Part shown: positions 54,043-64,000 of the stretch, in pieces
How positions within the stretch are numbered: position 1 is the first letter of the stretch
How the letters are laid out: every line of letters begins with the position of its first letter
Source: Dendrophyllia cribrosa
Taxonomy: Eukaryota > Cnidaria > Anthozoa > Scleractinia > Dendrophylliidae
Assembly (NCBI GenBank): GCA_024195265.1
Contig: JAJLRJ010000009.1
Coordinates: 5,617,682-5,681,681, forward strand
DNA: 64,000 nucleotides
Reading direction: 5' to 3'
The notes under the pieces: generated by a model
What the model saw: the letters and a program-made list of their open reading frames with translations, nothing else
What the model was told of the DNA's origin: nothing
Databases searched by the model: none
Made by a program: the position numbers and the translations under genes

Positions 54043-55310
54043 CTATGGAAAAACAACAAAGATGCAAAAACAGTCGTAAAGTTAAACCCCCGTGTACGAC
54101 CACCTGTCCTAAGCGACCACTTTTAATAATACCAAATTTTTGCCAGTCAAATCATTATAGTGGAAACTTCTCGTAAGCGATCTCGACCCCACCACTTTCA
54201 ACGCTGGTGATTCGAATTCTTTTTATTGTTTTTAACCTCTGGTAAGCAACAAGAGAAATTAATTCAAGAGAACAGATCCCCCGTGCATGGGCCTCCGTGT
54301 GGGGTGGCGTGGTGATTTCAAGGCCGACACCTGATTGGTCAGTTTGAAATTTAAGAATTGGTGGGTTTATTGATTTTCACAGCCTCTCATACAACACGCG
54401 ATTTCCCTTCGCCATACAAGCAAAATACGTCCAGCAATGATGAAAGCTATGTGATATAAGATATCTGATCTCTGTGGAATAGAGACCGTGCGGTCATGGG
54501 AGCAAGAATGCAAATAACAATCACAGCAGGGGCGGAAGCTAATATTAGAATGAAAATAATTATCATGGGGCACGGGGTTCTGTTCTCTCAGATCATGTTC
54601 TCTTGTAAGCAACCACTCGCCTATATTTCAATGTTACTACAAATGCAAATTGAATTCTGTATAGCTCAATATGACATATAACTTTAACATGATACAAAAG
54701 AGCAGTTTTCAATAAAGTGTCAAAAGTAACTACACAATAGGCCATTTGCACGATGATGTCATATGACTACAACTACCAGAATCCTTCAGTTTTTTGTTTT
54801 GTAGTGCAAATTAGTGCTATTGTTCTTTAAACCGCACTGGGATTACAAAATTTAAATAAGAAAGGATAAACGAAATGAATTCTGGTAGTTGTAGTCAAAT
54901 GACGCCATCGTGCAAATGGCCTATTGCTTTGGTTTTGCATTGCTACGCTTTGTGATTGGCTAAAAAATCTCGCGTCACTTTCTCGACCAATCAGAAGTAA
55001 AACCAAAACCAATCGTGACTTGCTCGCACGCGTTTTCACGCGCTTGGCGCCGCCGACATGTTATTGCTTCGAGCTCTGATTGGTTCATTGGATTGTTTAC
55101 GACTGCTGTGATTGGTCAGAGTAATTACTTTGATTTTGGTTTTACGACACTCAATTGAAAACTGCTCTATTCTGCGTTGATAGGTGCTCTGTACATTGAA
55201 CTTACTACAGGTTCATATGATTCAAATTTACGATCCCTATGGTCTGACCTCTCGTAAGCGACCACCCCCCGTAAAGGGCCACCTTGGCTTTGCATTTTAG
55301 GTGACGCTTA

Positions 55311-55342
<32 letters not shown>

Positions 55343-56905
55343 GGGGGTTCAACTGTATTATTACATCGCAGTTTTCAGGATCCTGAAGCTAAAACACATA
55401 TCAGTTCTCCAACCCTTCACATGAACCTCCAAAGAGAGACCGGAAACAAAACTGTGATTTAAATATTTATCGAGAGCTACTCATTTGAATGATATCTGCA
55501 CTTTAGGATTTCCGCATTCAACAGACTAAAGAGTTCGTACCACATTTAATACAGGACTGAAATTTTGACTCCCGGATTTCTACTAAGACAATAAAATATG
55601 AAGCGTTTTTACTTGTAAAAGTTCTTGTGATGCGGCAGATTTCTTCTTCTGTCCAAAACGGGGCCTGCAAAAAAATATATAAAAAGCAAATCAGATACAA
55701 ACTAGCTCGCTAAAGACAAGGATCAACATGGAGGTTAGCGTACAGATGACTGTTAAATTAACATTTGTGTAAAGGCGGAAGCAACTACAAAACCACCCCG
55801 CCTCTATTCTTAGTACACGTACAACTAAAACATTCCATTAACATACTCACTTTTTCGGCGGTGGCTCCGATAGACCAGATGAACCCGATACGCCTGTCCA
55901 CGTGGGAACACCGCTGGCAGCACCCAGGCATCGCTGGCGTGACCGTTTGAGCGCCTTCACAGCACTCTGCGCAACACGGATAGCCTCGTTTTCAACCAAG
56001 GCTACGTCAGGGTTACTGGACTCCATAATGACGTCATGTTTTAAGGCGCTGTGCACACCTATGGAGAGTAGTATTGGGCTGATTTCGATATATTAAAGTT
56101 CTTACTTGGTTCCGAGACTTAAGGGAAAAAAGTCTACTGCAGCAGGCGTATTTTTTAAGGAAGGAGCCAGCTAGCGAGCGCCAAGTGAACCAGCCGTCTT
56201 GAACTCGGGAAACAGAGAAAGGCAGGAAAGTCAAAAGAAGGGTTTAACCCTTTAAGCCCCATTGGTGATTAACATCAAATTTCTCCTTGTTATATCAATG
56301 CTTAATCAATCAGAGAGGTCATGAAAATTAAGGACATGATCACACAAGATGAATTCTCTTGATATTTTAATAATTTCTCCCCACTTCTTCTATAAGAAAC
56401 GTATGAGGACAAGAAAGGAGAATTTTATCTTTTTCTGATGCTACTTCTCGCGTCCCAAACATTAACCGGCCTCTCGCGCTCTCGAGAATGTAACGACTCT
56501 TACGCAGGCTACCGTGTTTTGATTGTAGTCCTGGTTCACACTAGCGACATAACGACATAAAAACAACATGAACATAACGTCATAAGAGAAGACCGGTTTT
56601 TTTTCATATGTCGCTATGTTTATGTTATTGAATCGTTATGTTGTGTTGTTCACGCTGGCGACATAAAACATCGATATAAGTTGTGTTTTTGCATTTGCTG
56701 CGAAGGGAAATATAATTCTTAGTGTGAAGAAAACTGCTTCGTTGGAATCTTTACAAACCTGTTTTCTTGAAGAGATGCTTGAGAATAAACTCGTCCTGAT
56801 GGGCGCTGTATTGTTTCTGTTCGTCCACTTCCTCTGCACTTGATTGGCTGGAAGGGTTGAACATTTCATGATAATCCAGATGTTCAATGCTCCGCCCGTC
56901 AATTT
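53641..56905 (-). CDS. ERCC6: ERCC6 (CSB), last four exons
   Basis: ERCC6/CSB is the SNF2-family ATPase that starts transcription-coupled DNA repair at stalled RNA polymerase II. Exons: 56759-56905, 55851-56058, 55613-55664, 53641-54042, with AG/GT borders and phases that join (809 nt, last 269 residues). Matches to vertebrate [75 protein letters not shown], and the C-terminal winged-helix/ubiquitin-binding part ([28 protein letters not shown]). The Snf2 helicase core is absent: nothing upstream to 57.9 kb encodes it, and the histone cluster begins there. Confidence 0.9.
54080..54735. repeat. pogo/Tigger-like remnants
   Basis: ACCCCCGTGTACGACCACC, TAAGCGACCAC and TTCTCGTAAGCGATC are ends and relics of the family at 14.3 and 43.2 kb, here in an ERCC6 intron. 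Confidence 0.6.
54735..54926. mobile_element. foldback MITE, 192 bp
   Basis: Arms CAATAGGCCATTTGCACGAT and TGACTACAACTACCAGAAT are near-perfect inverted copies. Confidence 0.85.
55190..55365. mobile_element. pogo/Tigger-like right end with poly-G
   Basis: GGTGCTCTGTACATTGAACT and TCATATGATTCAAAT match the 43.2-kb unit. The end GTTCAACTGTA is reached through a 30-G run (55312-55341) where relatives have GGTCG...GGGAGG. Confidence 0.7.
55613..55664 (-). CDS. ERCC6: ERCC6 exon (penultimate)
   Basis: A 52-nt exon encoding [17 protein letters not shown], matching SRFGKKRN of CSB. The acceptor is TTTTTTTGCAG and the donor GTAAAA. Confidence 0.82.
55851..56058 (-). CDS. ERCC6: ERCC6 exon (third from end)
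   Basis: It encodes [28 protein letters not shown] and SGVPTWTG, the best-conserved block of the CSB tail. The acceptor is CTCCATAG and the donor GTGAGT. Confidence 0.92.
56759..56905 (-). CDS. ERCC6: ERCC6 exon (fourth from end)
   Basis: It encodes [11 protein letters not shown] through [11 protein letters not shown], matching the segment before VHSVMKHD in CSB. The acceptor is GGTTTACAG and the donor GTTTGT. The acceptor implies an exon further upstream that is not visible. Confidence 0.85.
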
Positions 56906-56999
56906 CTGTAAACCACAAACAAATTTCATTTACATGTGCACAAGTTTTCCTGTCACTTGATCGCTCGTAAATACGACCCATTTTTATGGCTCCTTCGCA

Positions 57000-57900
57000 G
57001 CCGTTTATATTAAGAGTCACGCAACACTCCTTCCCACTGAACTGGGAAAGAAGAAGTGTTGCGTGACGTCCCTGGCGGCATTCGCGCGAGGACAAAGCTT
57101 TTGCGGCGGAGCGACGAATTCAAGCGGCAAAGGCACGAGGGGAATACATGACAAGGCAGTCTGCGCGCAGACGTCTCCCATTTTTTTCCTTCGTCTGAAA
57201 AACCGATAAACTCAACAAGGTGCATTTTTTTTAAATAAGCCCGTGCTCAAGTCCTTCGCGTGAAGAAGTAGTCATGAGAAAGCCGCAAATTTCGATCGCG
57301 CACTGCAATTACCCGGCTGCCATTGCTTTCATTTATAGTATTTAAAGGATAATCTCATGACGGTATCTAACGACACATCTCCACCAATAATGAAACGTAA
57401 CAAATACTAGACTCCCAAGTATAGCATCATTTCTCTCAGCCGGATAGTCGAGCGAGGGAATCACGCGAGTGCGCGCGACAGTCACCCGCTACGAGGAGAC
57501 AGGACGCGCGCGTCTCTCTTTCTTCGCTCCCTCGATTTTGAATATTCGTGCCGCGATCTCAACGAGTTTGCGTGATACATAGTGAACGCAAGGAGAGCGA
57601 AGAGAGGAATGGATTAGAGATCGTCGATCTATGCCTGCCACCTAAGATGCATTAAACGCCTCAGAAACGCCTATATAGATCATAGCAACAAAGTCGATTT
57701 TGCTGTCCGAGTATAAACAGTAAGTTATTACTCTTTTGTGAAATGTAGCATAATTATGCGAATACTGTGTTACACTGAACGGAAAACTGATTACTTTTAT
57801 AAAGCTTTATAACAGCAGATAAATCGGAATTGAATATATCAAGACAAAACATTTGGTATAGGGGTTAAAAGTGCGAAAGGCATGTATTGGTAATTGCATT
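57000..57900. other. between ERCC6 and histones, no exon seen
   Basis: It contains a hairpin (TCACGCAACACTCC / AGTGTTGCGTGA, 57017-57068) and a GC-rich stretch (57420-57620). I searched the minus strand for Snf2/CSB motifs and found none. Confidence 0.5.
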
Positions 57901-57914
57901 TTATAACATTTGGT

Positions 57915-57930
57915 GGCTCCTAAAAGAGCC
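57915..57930 (-). terminator. histone 3' stem-loop of H2B
   Basis: GGCTCTTTTAGGAGCC on the minus strand, followed by ACC, 32 nt after the stop. It directs processing of non-polyadenylated histone mRNA through SLBP. Confidence 0.93.
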
Positions 57931-57961
57931 GTTTGTTTTGGCGGTAAACCCACAAGTGAGT

Positions 57962-58333
57962 TTACTTGCTGCTGGTGTACTTGGTCACGGCTTTGGTTCC
58001 TTCACTGACAGCGTGTTTGGCCAGTTCACCGGGCAGAAGCAGCCTGATAGCGGTCTGGATCTCGCGGGAGCTGATGGTTGATTTCTTGTTGTAGTGAGCA
58101 AGGCGGGAAGCTTCGGTGGCGATGCGCTCGAAAATGTCATTGACGAACGAGTTCATGATGCCCATGGCTTTGCTGGAGATACCAGTGTCAGGGTGAACTT
58201 GCTTCAACACCTTGTAGATGTAGATAGCATAGCTTTCCTTTCTCTTTCCCCTTCTCTTTTTCTTTCCATCAGCTCCGGCCTTTGCCTTTCCTGCTCTCTT
58301 CTCGCCTTTCTTTCCTGCAACTTTGGGTGCCAT
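57962..58333 (-). CDS. H2B: histone H2B (123 aa)
   Basis: Core histone pairing with H2A in the nucleosome. The basic N-tail ([20 protein letters not shown]) is followed by the histone fold: [51 protein letters not shown], then [16 protein letters not shown] with the conserved ubiquitination-site Lys region. Full length, intronless, divergent from H2A. It ends in a stem-loop, so it is replication-dependent. Confidence 0.97.
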   Translation of the reverse strand: MAPKVAGKKGEKRAGKAKAGADGKKKRRGKRKESYAIYIYKVLKQVHPDTGISSKAMGIMNSFVNDIFERIATEASRLAHYNKKSTISSREIQTAIRLLLPGELAKHAVSEGTKAVTKYTSSK

Positions 58334-58678
58334 GTCTGTAGACCAGAATGGAAAATACCTGACAACTCGATCGATCTTGTATTTATATCAGCGTAACGTT
58401 GAGATCAATTACCATACGGATCGAAAAATTCGTTTGGTGATTGGCTAGTCTAACATGCGTATAAGATGTCTGTCAATACTCTGACCCTAGAGGTTAATCT
58501 TCTTTAATGACATTTCCTTTCTATACAAAAGCTCTTTGAAATTCAAACAGCGAACACAGTTTTGATTGGAGCGTTTCGATCCTTCTTGCATAAGAACGAA
58601 TTATAAATAATGCTGCCCGCCACTTTTGACCATATTTTCAACTTCTCTCACAAGCGAGCATTTTGAATAACATTTATC
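58334..58678. promoter_or_regulatory. divergent H2B/H2A promoter
   Basis: For H2B: TATAAATA on the minus strand (58380-58387) and CCAAT (58440-58444). For H2A: TATAAATA (58602-58609) and an inverted CCAAT (58565-58569). Shared intergenic promoter of a divergent histone pair. Confidence 0.82.
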
Positions 58679-59059
58679 ATGTCTGGTCGCGGAAAAGGAA
58701 AGGCAAAGGGCACCAAGTCCAAGAGTCGCTCATCCCGAGCAGGGCTTCAGTTCCCTGTTGGTCGTATCCACCGTCTTCTTCGCAAAGGCAACTATGCTCA
58801 GCGTGTTGGTGCCGGTGCTCCAGTGTACATGGCCGCTGTGCTCGAGTATTTGAGCGCCGAGATCCTCGAGTTGGCGGGCAACGCTGCTCGTGACAACAAG
58901 AAGACGAGAATCATCCCCCGTCATCTTCAGCTGGCTGTCCGTAATGATGAAGAGTTGAACAAACTGCTCTCTGGTGTCACCATCGCTCAGGGAGGTGTTC
59001 TTCCCAACATCCAGGCTGTGCTTCTGCCCAAGAAGACCGAGAAGAAGGCGAAAGCATAA
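58679..59059 (+). CDS. H2A: histone H2A (126 aa)
   Basis: Core histone. SGRGK N-terminus, [20 protein letters not shown], acidic-patch [17 protein letters not shown], docking [20 protein letters not shown]. The tail KKTEKKAKA lacks the SQ motif of H2A.X and the H2A.Z features, so it is canonical. Intronless with stem-loop. Frames in other registers over this gene are shadows. Confidence 0.97.
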   Translation: MSGRGKGKAKGTKSKSRSSRAGLQFPVGRIHRLLRKGNYAQRVGAGAPVYMAAVLEYLSAEILELAGNAARDNKKTRIIPRHLQLAVRNDEELNKLLSGVTIAQGGVLPNIQAVLLPKKTEKKAKA

Positions 59060-59079
59060 ATCTGCTTTCAAACACAAAC

Positions 59080-59095
59080 GGCTCCTTTAGGAGCC
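59080..59095 (+). terminator. histone 3' stem-loop of H2A
   Basis: GGCTCCTTTAGGAGCC then ACCA, about 20 nt after the stop. Confidence 0.94.
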
Positions 59096-59105
59096 ACCAA
59101 ATGTT

Positions 59106-60180
59106 ATTAAAGTCATGACCAACAATCTGCTATCTTTAATAGATCTACACCACCCTTTTTTCTTTATTTTTTCTTTACTCGTGTACCGTACCCTAGCTCC
59201 AAAAGATTTCAATAAAACCTATGGCAATCAGAGAGCTGTGCGTATTCAAATTTGACAACGTGCCGTATAACGTTTCATTGGAATGCAAATTTTAAGAACG
59301 CAACACTGGTTCTGCTTCAGCAGACACTTTCAAATCGATGGCGCGAATATAATGACTAGGTGCGTCCGTTACAAACAGTGCGCCAAATTCTCTGTCCTAT
59401 CTCATATTGCAACCGTGCAGCCTTTTTTCGCATACGTTATTCGTTTAAGTTGTTTTCCACAGGGATGAAAGTGACCTTGCACAACGCAGAAACATGCATA
59501 AAAGTCGTTAGTTTCTATAAAACTGTGGTGCTGCGTTGTTAGGGGAGTGAAACACGAAAATTACGTTTTAGCAATGACGAGCGAAAGCAGCCACACAAAC
59601 CCTACACTGTTAGGCGTTTACAGATAGTCACGAAATAAGCCATTATTTTGGTCTGTATATATCAGCCATTGTGAGGCCACAATCGCTGTCGGTAATTCTA
59701 TTCTCTGCATATACCAATTAACCAAAAGAGGCATTCATTCTTTGAACTCTACAAGCATTATTTCTCTTTTAGTTAGTAAACTGCTCGCATTCTACAAAAA
59801 CCCTTGCGAAGACCTGGGCTAACCATTAAATAAACCCTGCATGTTGGTTTAATAAGCCTGCACTCGATCAAACCCTCACTGCTTTTGGAGTACGAACAAA
59901 GATCGATCGAGAACGGCGGATTTTGCAAATCCCGAAATACTGAGTCACGATCTAGGTCTGTATTGCACAAGGCAACGAGTTTATCAAGCAAAGTTGCGAC
60001 ATCGCTCAGTTTATTTCGAATAGGAAATACGTTCAGACAATGCTAACTAAAGATCACTACACCTTCAAACTTTTCGCATTTGAATAAGCTCGCAGCTTTC
60101 ACCATAAAACAAAGTCCGACAGTGACGTCGCGTATATCATTCGCTGAGTTATCGTATTATTGGTTATGACTTTTAAGCGA
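59106..60180. other. spacer between H2A and H4, no gene seen
   Basis: No H1 or 5S rRNA gene and no CSB exon recognised. H2A and H4 converge here. Featureless AT-rich sequence. Confidence 0.55.
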
Positions 60181-60186
60181 TTTGGT

Positions 60187-60202
60187 GGCTCCTAAAGGAG
60201 CC
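60187..60202 (-). terminator. histone 3' stem-loop of H4
   Basis: GGCTCCTTTAGGAGCC on the minus strand followed by ACC, 24 nt after the stop. Confidence 0.94.
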
Positions 60203-60226
60203 GTTTGTTTGTTTAAACTGGGTAGT

Positions 60227-61461
<1,235 letters not shown>

Positions 61462-61488
61462 GTGGATTACATCCCTCTCAAAACAAAC

Positions 61489-61504
61489 GGCTCCTTTAGG
61501 AGCC
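61489..61504 (+). terminator. histone 3' stem-loop of H3
   Basis: GGCTCCTTTAGGAGCC then ACCAC. Confidence 0.94.
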
Positions 61505-61519
61505 ACCACATTAATAAAA

Positions 61520-61775
61520 GCAATGACCAACATACAAAACTTCATTTTCAAATATAACATACTTGTTTCGACAATGAAACCTCAAACCTATTTTATGACC
61601 CAGAAAATATTCTTTTTTGAAGCGCAAATAGAGATTATAAATCTGTGACCACATTGATAAACGAATAACCAACATATAGAGCTTTATTTTCAAATATAAC
61701 ACTAATTTCGACAACCTCTAATCTATTTGATGACTAAGAAGATATTCTTTCTTGAAGCGCTTTCGCTACCAATTC
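61520..61775. repeat. tandem duplication after H3
   Basis: Two copies of about 145 bp share ACCAACATA, TTTTCAAATATAACA, TTTCGACAA and TATTCTTT(C/T)TTGAAGCGC. Confidence 0.8.
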
Positions 61776-62632
61776 TGTAACCGTAGATGTGGTCGTGCTA
61801 ACAATTATTATTATTATTATAATAACAACAGTCTATCAGTAGCCTAAACAGCACACGGTGCAAAGTATACTTTATTAGGCGTCGTTACACTGTAATGTTT
61901 TTCGACACAAATTACACGAACATTGCACTTCCCGCCATTTTTGTGCTACATTTTCTGCAAATATTTTCATTGTTCAGCTTGCTCGCAAACTCTATATTTT
62001 TACCTTTAGGTCGTAATATTTTGTAATAATAAGTCTTGTTGGTTGAGTGTATTTATGTTCGTGTGGATCTTCCATAGGGAAACGATTTAATAATAACCCT
62101 CTCGAAACTCGACAGCCATCGAATGATCAGGAATGAGAAAACAAAGACGCTGAATTTTGTGCTCGTTTCTGTCGGCACGTCGAGAGTCATGACGCCATAA
62201 TTCGGCTCCAAATACAACAATCACTGTTCAGCTTTCTCGCAAATTTTATTTTTTTACCTTTTGGTCGTGATGTGTTGTGATAATAAGTTCTTGTTGCTTG
62301 AGTATTTTTCTGTTATATTGGGAAAAGGGTTTGTTTAATCACAGGCTTCCCAAGCTCAACATTCGACTCTACATACGTGGTGTATGCGACAGCTTGTGTA
62401 TAAAGAGAAATGTATGGGAAAATCACGGATTGTCTAAAATTGGGCAAATAACTATCTATTTTGAAATAAAGTTTACCTACCTCAAATGTGTCGCTTACTT
62501 GTGTCTTGTACTGAATTTGAAGCCATTCCGACGCCATTTAGCGAAGTTATTCGAAGTCGTCGGTTGTCCTTCTAAAAAGAAGGAAAGGCAGACCACTGCA
62601 TCGATCGCTGGCCAGAGGTCACTCCACAAATC
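61776..62632. repeat. spacer with diverged duplication
   Basis: CAGCTT(G/T)CTCGCAAA ... TTTTTACCTTT(A/T)GGTCGT ... AATAATAAGT is present at 61.97-62.05 and 62.22-62.31 kb. No gene seen. Confidence 0.6.
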
Positions 62633-64000
62633 GCTCTCTCCTCAAAAGGAAAATTCCCGAATCGCAATAAAACCAACAGTTTCATAGAGCCCAATAAATT
62701 TCACTCCACATACGTGCGCTTCGGCGGTCGAAAGACTCGTAAAGAACCGAGATATTTTGCTTTAAATTCGCCTATTCGGCTTTCCAGATATGCTTGTGAT
62801 CGACCTGGCGCCAACGGTCGTTTACTCAACGACAAGTATCTGGTTTCATCCTCAACTCTGATTGGTCCATTTGAACCAAGTCACCCGCTGACAACACGAC
62901 CCTCCACCGGAGGGAAAGGTACATTTTGTCACGAATCAAGTGTCACACACGGGTTCAGGTTGCCATCGCCTGCTATGTTGTGGTGCAATGTGTTCACAAG
63001 TTCAAGGATTCTTGAGCTGGACATGCTCGCCTCGTCCCAAATTATTACATCAACGTCTCAAATCCTTCGTACAAGGCTGGCAGTGGCCATTGACCTCTCC
63101 AGAACCAGTTTGGCTGGCATATCTGCCGTCCCAAGACCGTAAAATGAATGTACAGTCGACGTCAATCCACTGCCGTAGACCGTGCAGGCAATCCCTCTCG
63201 AACACACCACGGCGACTTTGAGATTTCGGGATTCACAGTCCTTTAAAATGCTTGTTACTAGTCTTGACTTTCCAAAGGTTGTGACCCGCCGACACAAACT
63301 GCAACGCTTTTTCTTGCTCTGCGTTGAGGGCCATTTCGACGAAGACAGCTGCTGCCAGAGAATATCCCGAAGTCGCAGGAAATTTTGCTCGATCACCGGA
63401 TCGCGTCGATCAAAAACTACATTTTGTATGATTGCGGCTTCAGCCCATTTTGGATGCAAATGCGTGCAGAGAACTAATACGATGGAGCGAACTTATTGTG
63501 ATAATTCAAGCAAATTTTTCGAATAAAGTTGAGTGAAACTCTTGAATACTCGCGAATATCTTGCTTTATTCTGCACGTGGAGGTGTCAGATTTATCTTTA
63601 CGCGGGTTTTCCCCGACATGTAAACATGGCTGTGATTGGCTATTGCGAACAATACAGCTTTCAGAAAACATCCCTTGGGAGCCCTAGTGTGACACTTGAT
63701 TCGTGACAAAATGTACCTTTCCCTCCGGTGGAGGGTCGTGTTGTCAGCGGGTGACTTGGTTCAAATGGACCAATCAGAGTTGAGGATGAAACCAGATACT
63801 TGTCGTTGAGTAACGACCGTTGGCGCCAGGTCAATCACAAGCATATCTGGAAAGCCGAATAGGCGAATTTAAAGCAAAATATCTCGTTCTTTACGAGTCT
63901 TTCGACCGCCGAAGCGCACGTATATGGAGTGAAATTTATTGGGCTCTATGAAACTGTTGGTTTTATTGCGATTCGGGACTTTTCCTTTTGAGGAGAGAGC
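62633..64000. mobile_element. long-TIR element, runs to window edge
   Basis: A left arm of 316 bp (62633-62948, beginning GCTCTCTCCTCAAAAGGAAA) is an inverted copy of 63687-64000, at about 95% identity by eye. The 738-bp interior carries a decayed helicase fragment on the minus strand. The outer ends may extend beyond the window, so target duplication and full arm length are unknown. The superfamily is not recognised. Confidence 0.85.
62929..63360 (-). pseudogene. PIF1-like helicase fragment
   Basis: The minus strand reads LNAEQEKALQFVSAGHNL (63340-63290), then after a frame change FGKSRLVTSILKDC, STVHSFYGLG, and past a TGA stop VDVIIWDEASMSSSRILELV. These match PIF1/RecD-type SF1 helicase Q-motif, motif I, the IHS/FGLG segment and motif II (DEAS). 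Motif I has lost its GxAGT half at the frame change, so no active ATPase is possible. Either captured from a host or Helitron gene, or the remnant of the element's own gene. Confidence 0.7.

Noticed and set aside
56906..57095. Upstream coding extension of the ERCC6 exon
   Set aside because: The frame is open but the CSB similarity stops exactly at a TTTACAG acceptor; the rest overlaps a hairpin repeat.
58663..59077. Frames overlapping the histone genes in other registers
   Set aside because: Shadows of H2A and of the other histone genes; no independent signal.
59106..60180. Histone H1 or 5S rRNA gene between H2A and H4
   Set aside because: No H1 winged-helix frame and no 5S-like sequence was found.

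Overview
The window looks like nuclear DNA of an anthozoan cnidarian, most likely a stony coral. It is AT-rich and intron-rich and full of short inverted-repeat transposons and minisatellites. It has a single-exon rhodopsin-type receptor, an NLR-type gene with a TPR tail, and a canonical histone quartet with animal-type 3' stem-loops. The clade assignment is inference; no species marker is present.

Layout, left to right. 1-2.5 kb is an 83-bp satellite. From 3.57 to 42.50 kb, on the minus strand, lies one gene that I could assemble exon by exon: NUP85, a scaffold nucleoporin. Eighteen coding exons with matching splice phases encode the first ~462 residues; the last exons lie off the left edge. 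Its introns carry most of the mobile DNA, including TTAA-, TTA-, TA- and hAT-type non-autonomous elements, foldbacks, tRNA-derived SINEs and a LINE scrap. Two large passengers stand out: an intact single-exon HEPN/NB-ARC/TPR gene (19.43-22.26 kb, intron 4, same strand) and a 6.7-kb Academ-type DNA transposon with terminal inverted repeats and a frameshifted XPG-nuclease transposase (31.66-38.41 kb, intron 2, opposite strand).

43-53.6 kb is mostly repeats around one receptor gene (46.39-47.32 kb, minus). It includes a 1.0-kb TA-flanked element, a 16-copy tandem array of tRNA-like SINE heads, and an 8-copy array of a 106-bp satellite that recurs throughout the window in both orientations. From 53.64 to 56.91 kb the last four exons of ERCC6 (CSB, transcription-coupled repair) lie on the minus strand. 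Immediately upstream, where the rest of ERCC6 should follow, sits a histone cluster: H2B (-), H2A (+), H4 (-), H3 (+), each with TATA and CCAAT boxes and a stem-loop. So either the histones lie inside an ERCC6 intron or the ERCC6 copy is truncated. The window ends inside a TIR element with ~315-bp arms and a decayed PIF1-like helicase fragment.

Functionally the real genes are unrelated housekeeping genes (nuclear pore, DNA repair, chromatin) plus two sensor-type genes (NLR, receptor). The most unusual material is among the mobile elements: a TTAA-flanked element with a decayed DEDDh exonuclease, the helicase-bearing long-TIR element, the Academ copy, and a hAT-like insertion whose empty site is preserved 14 kb away.
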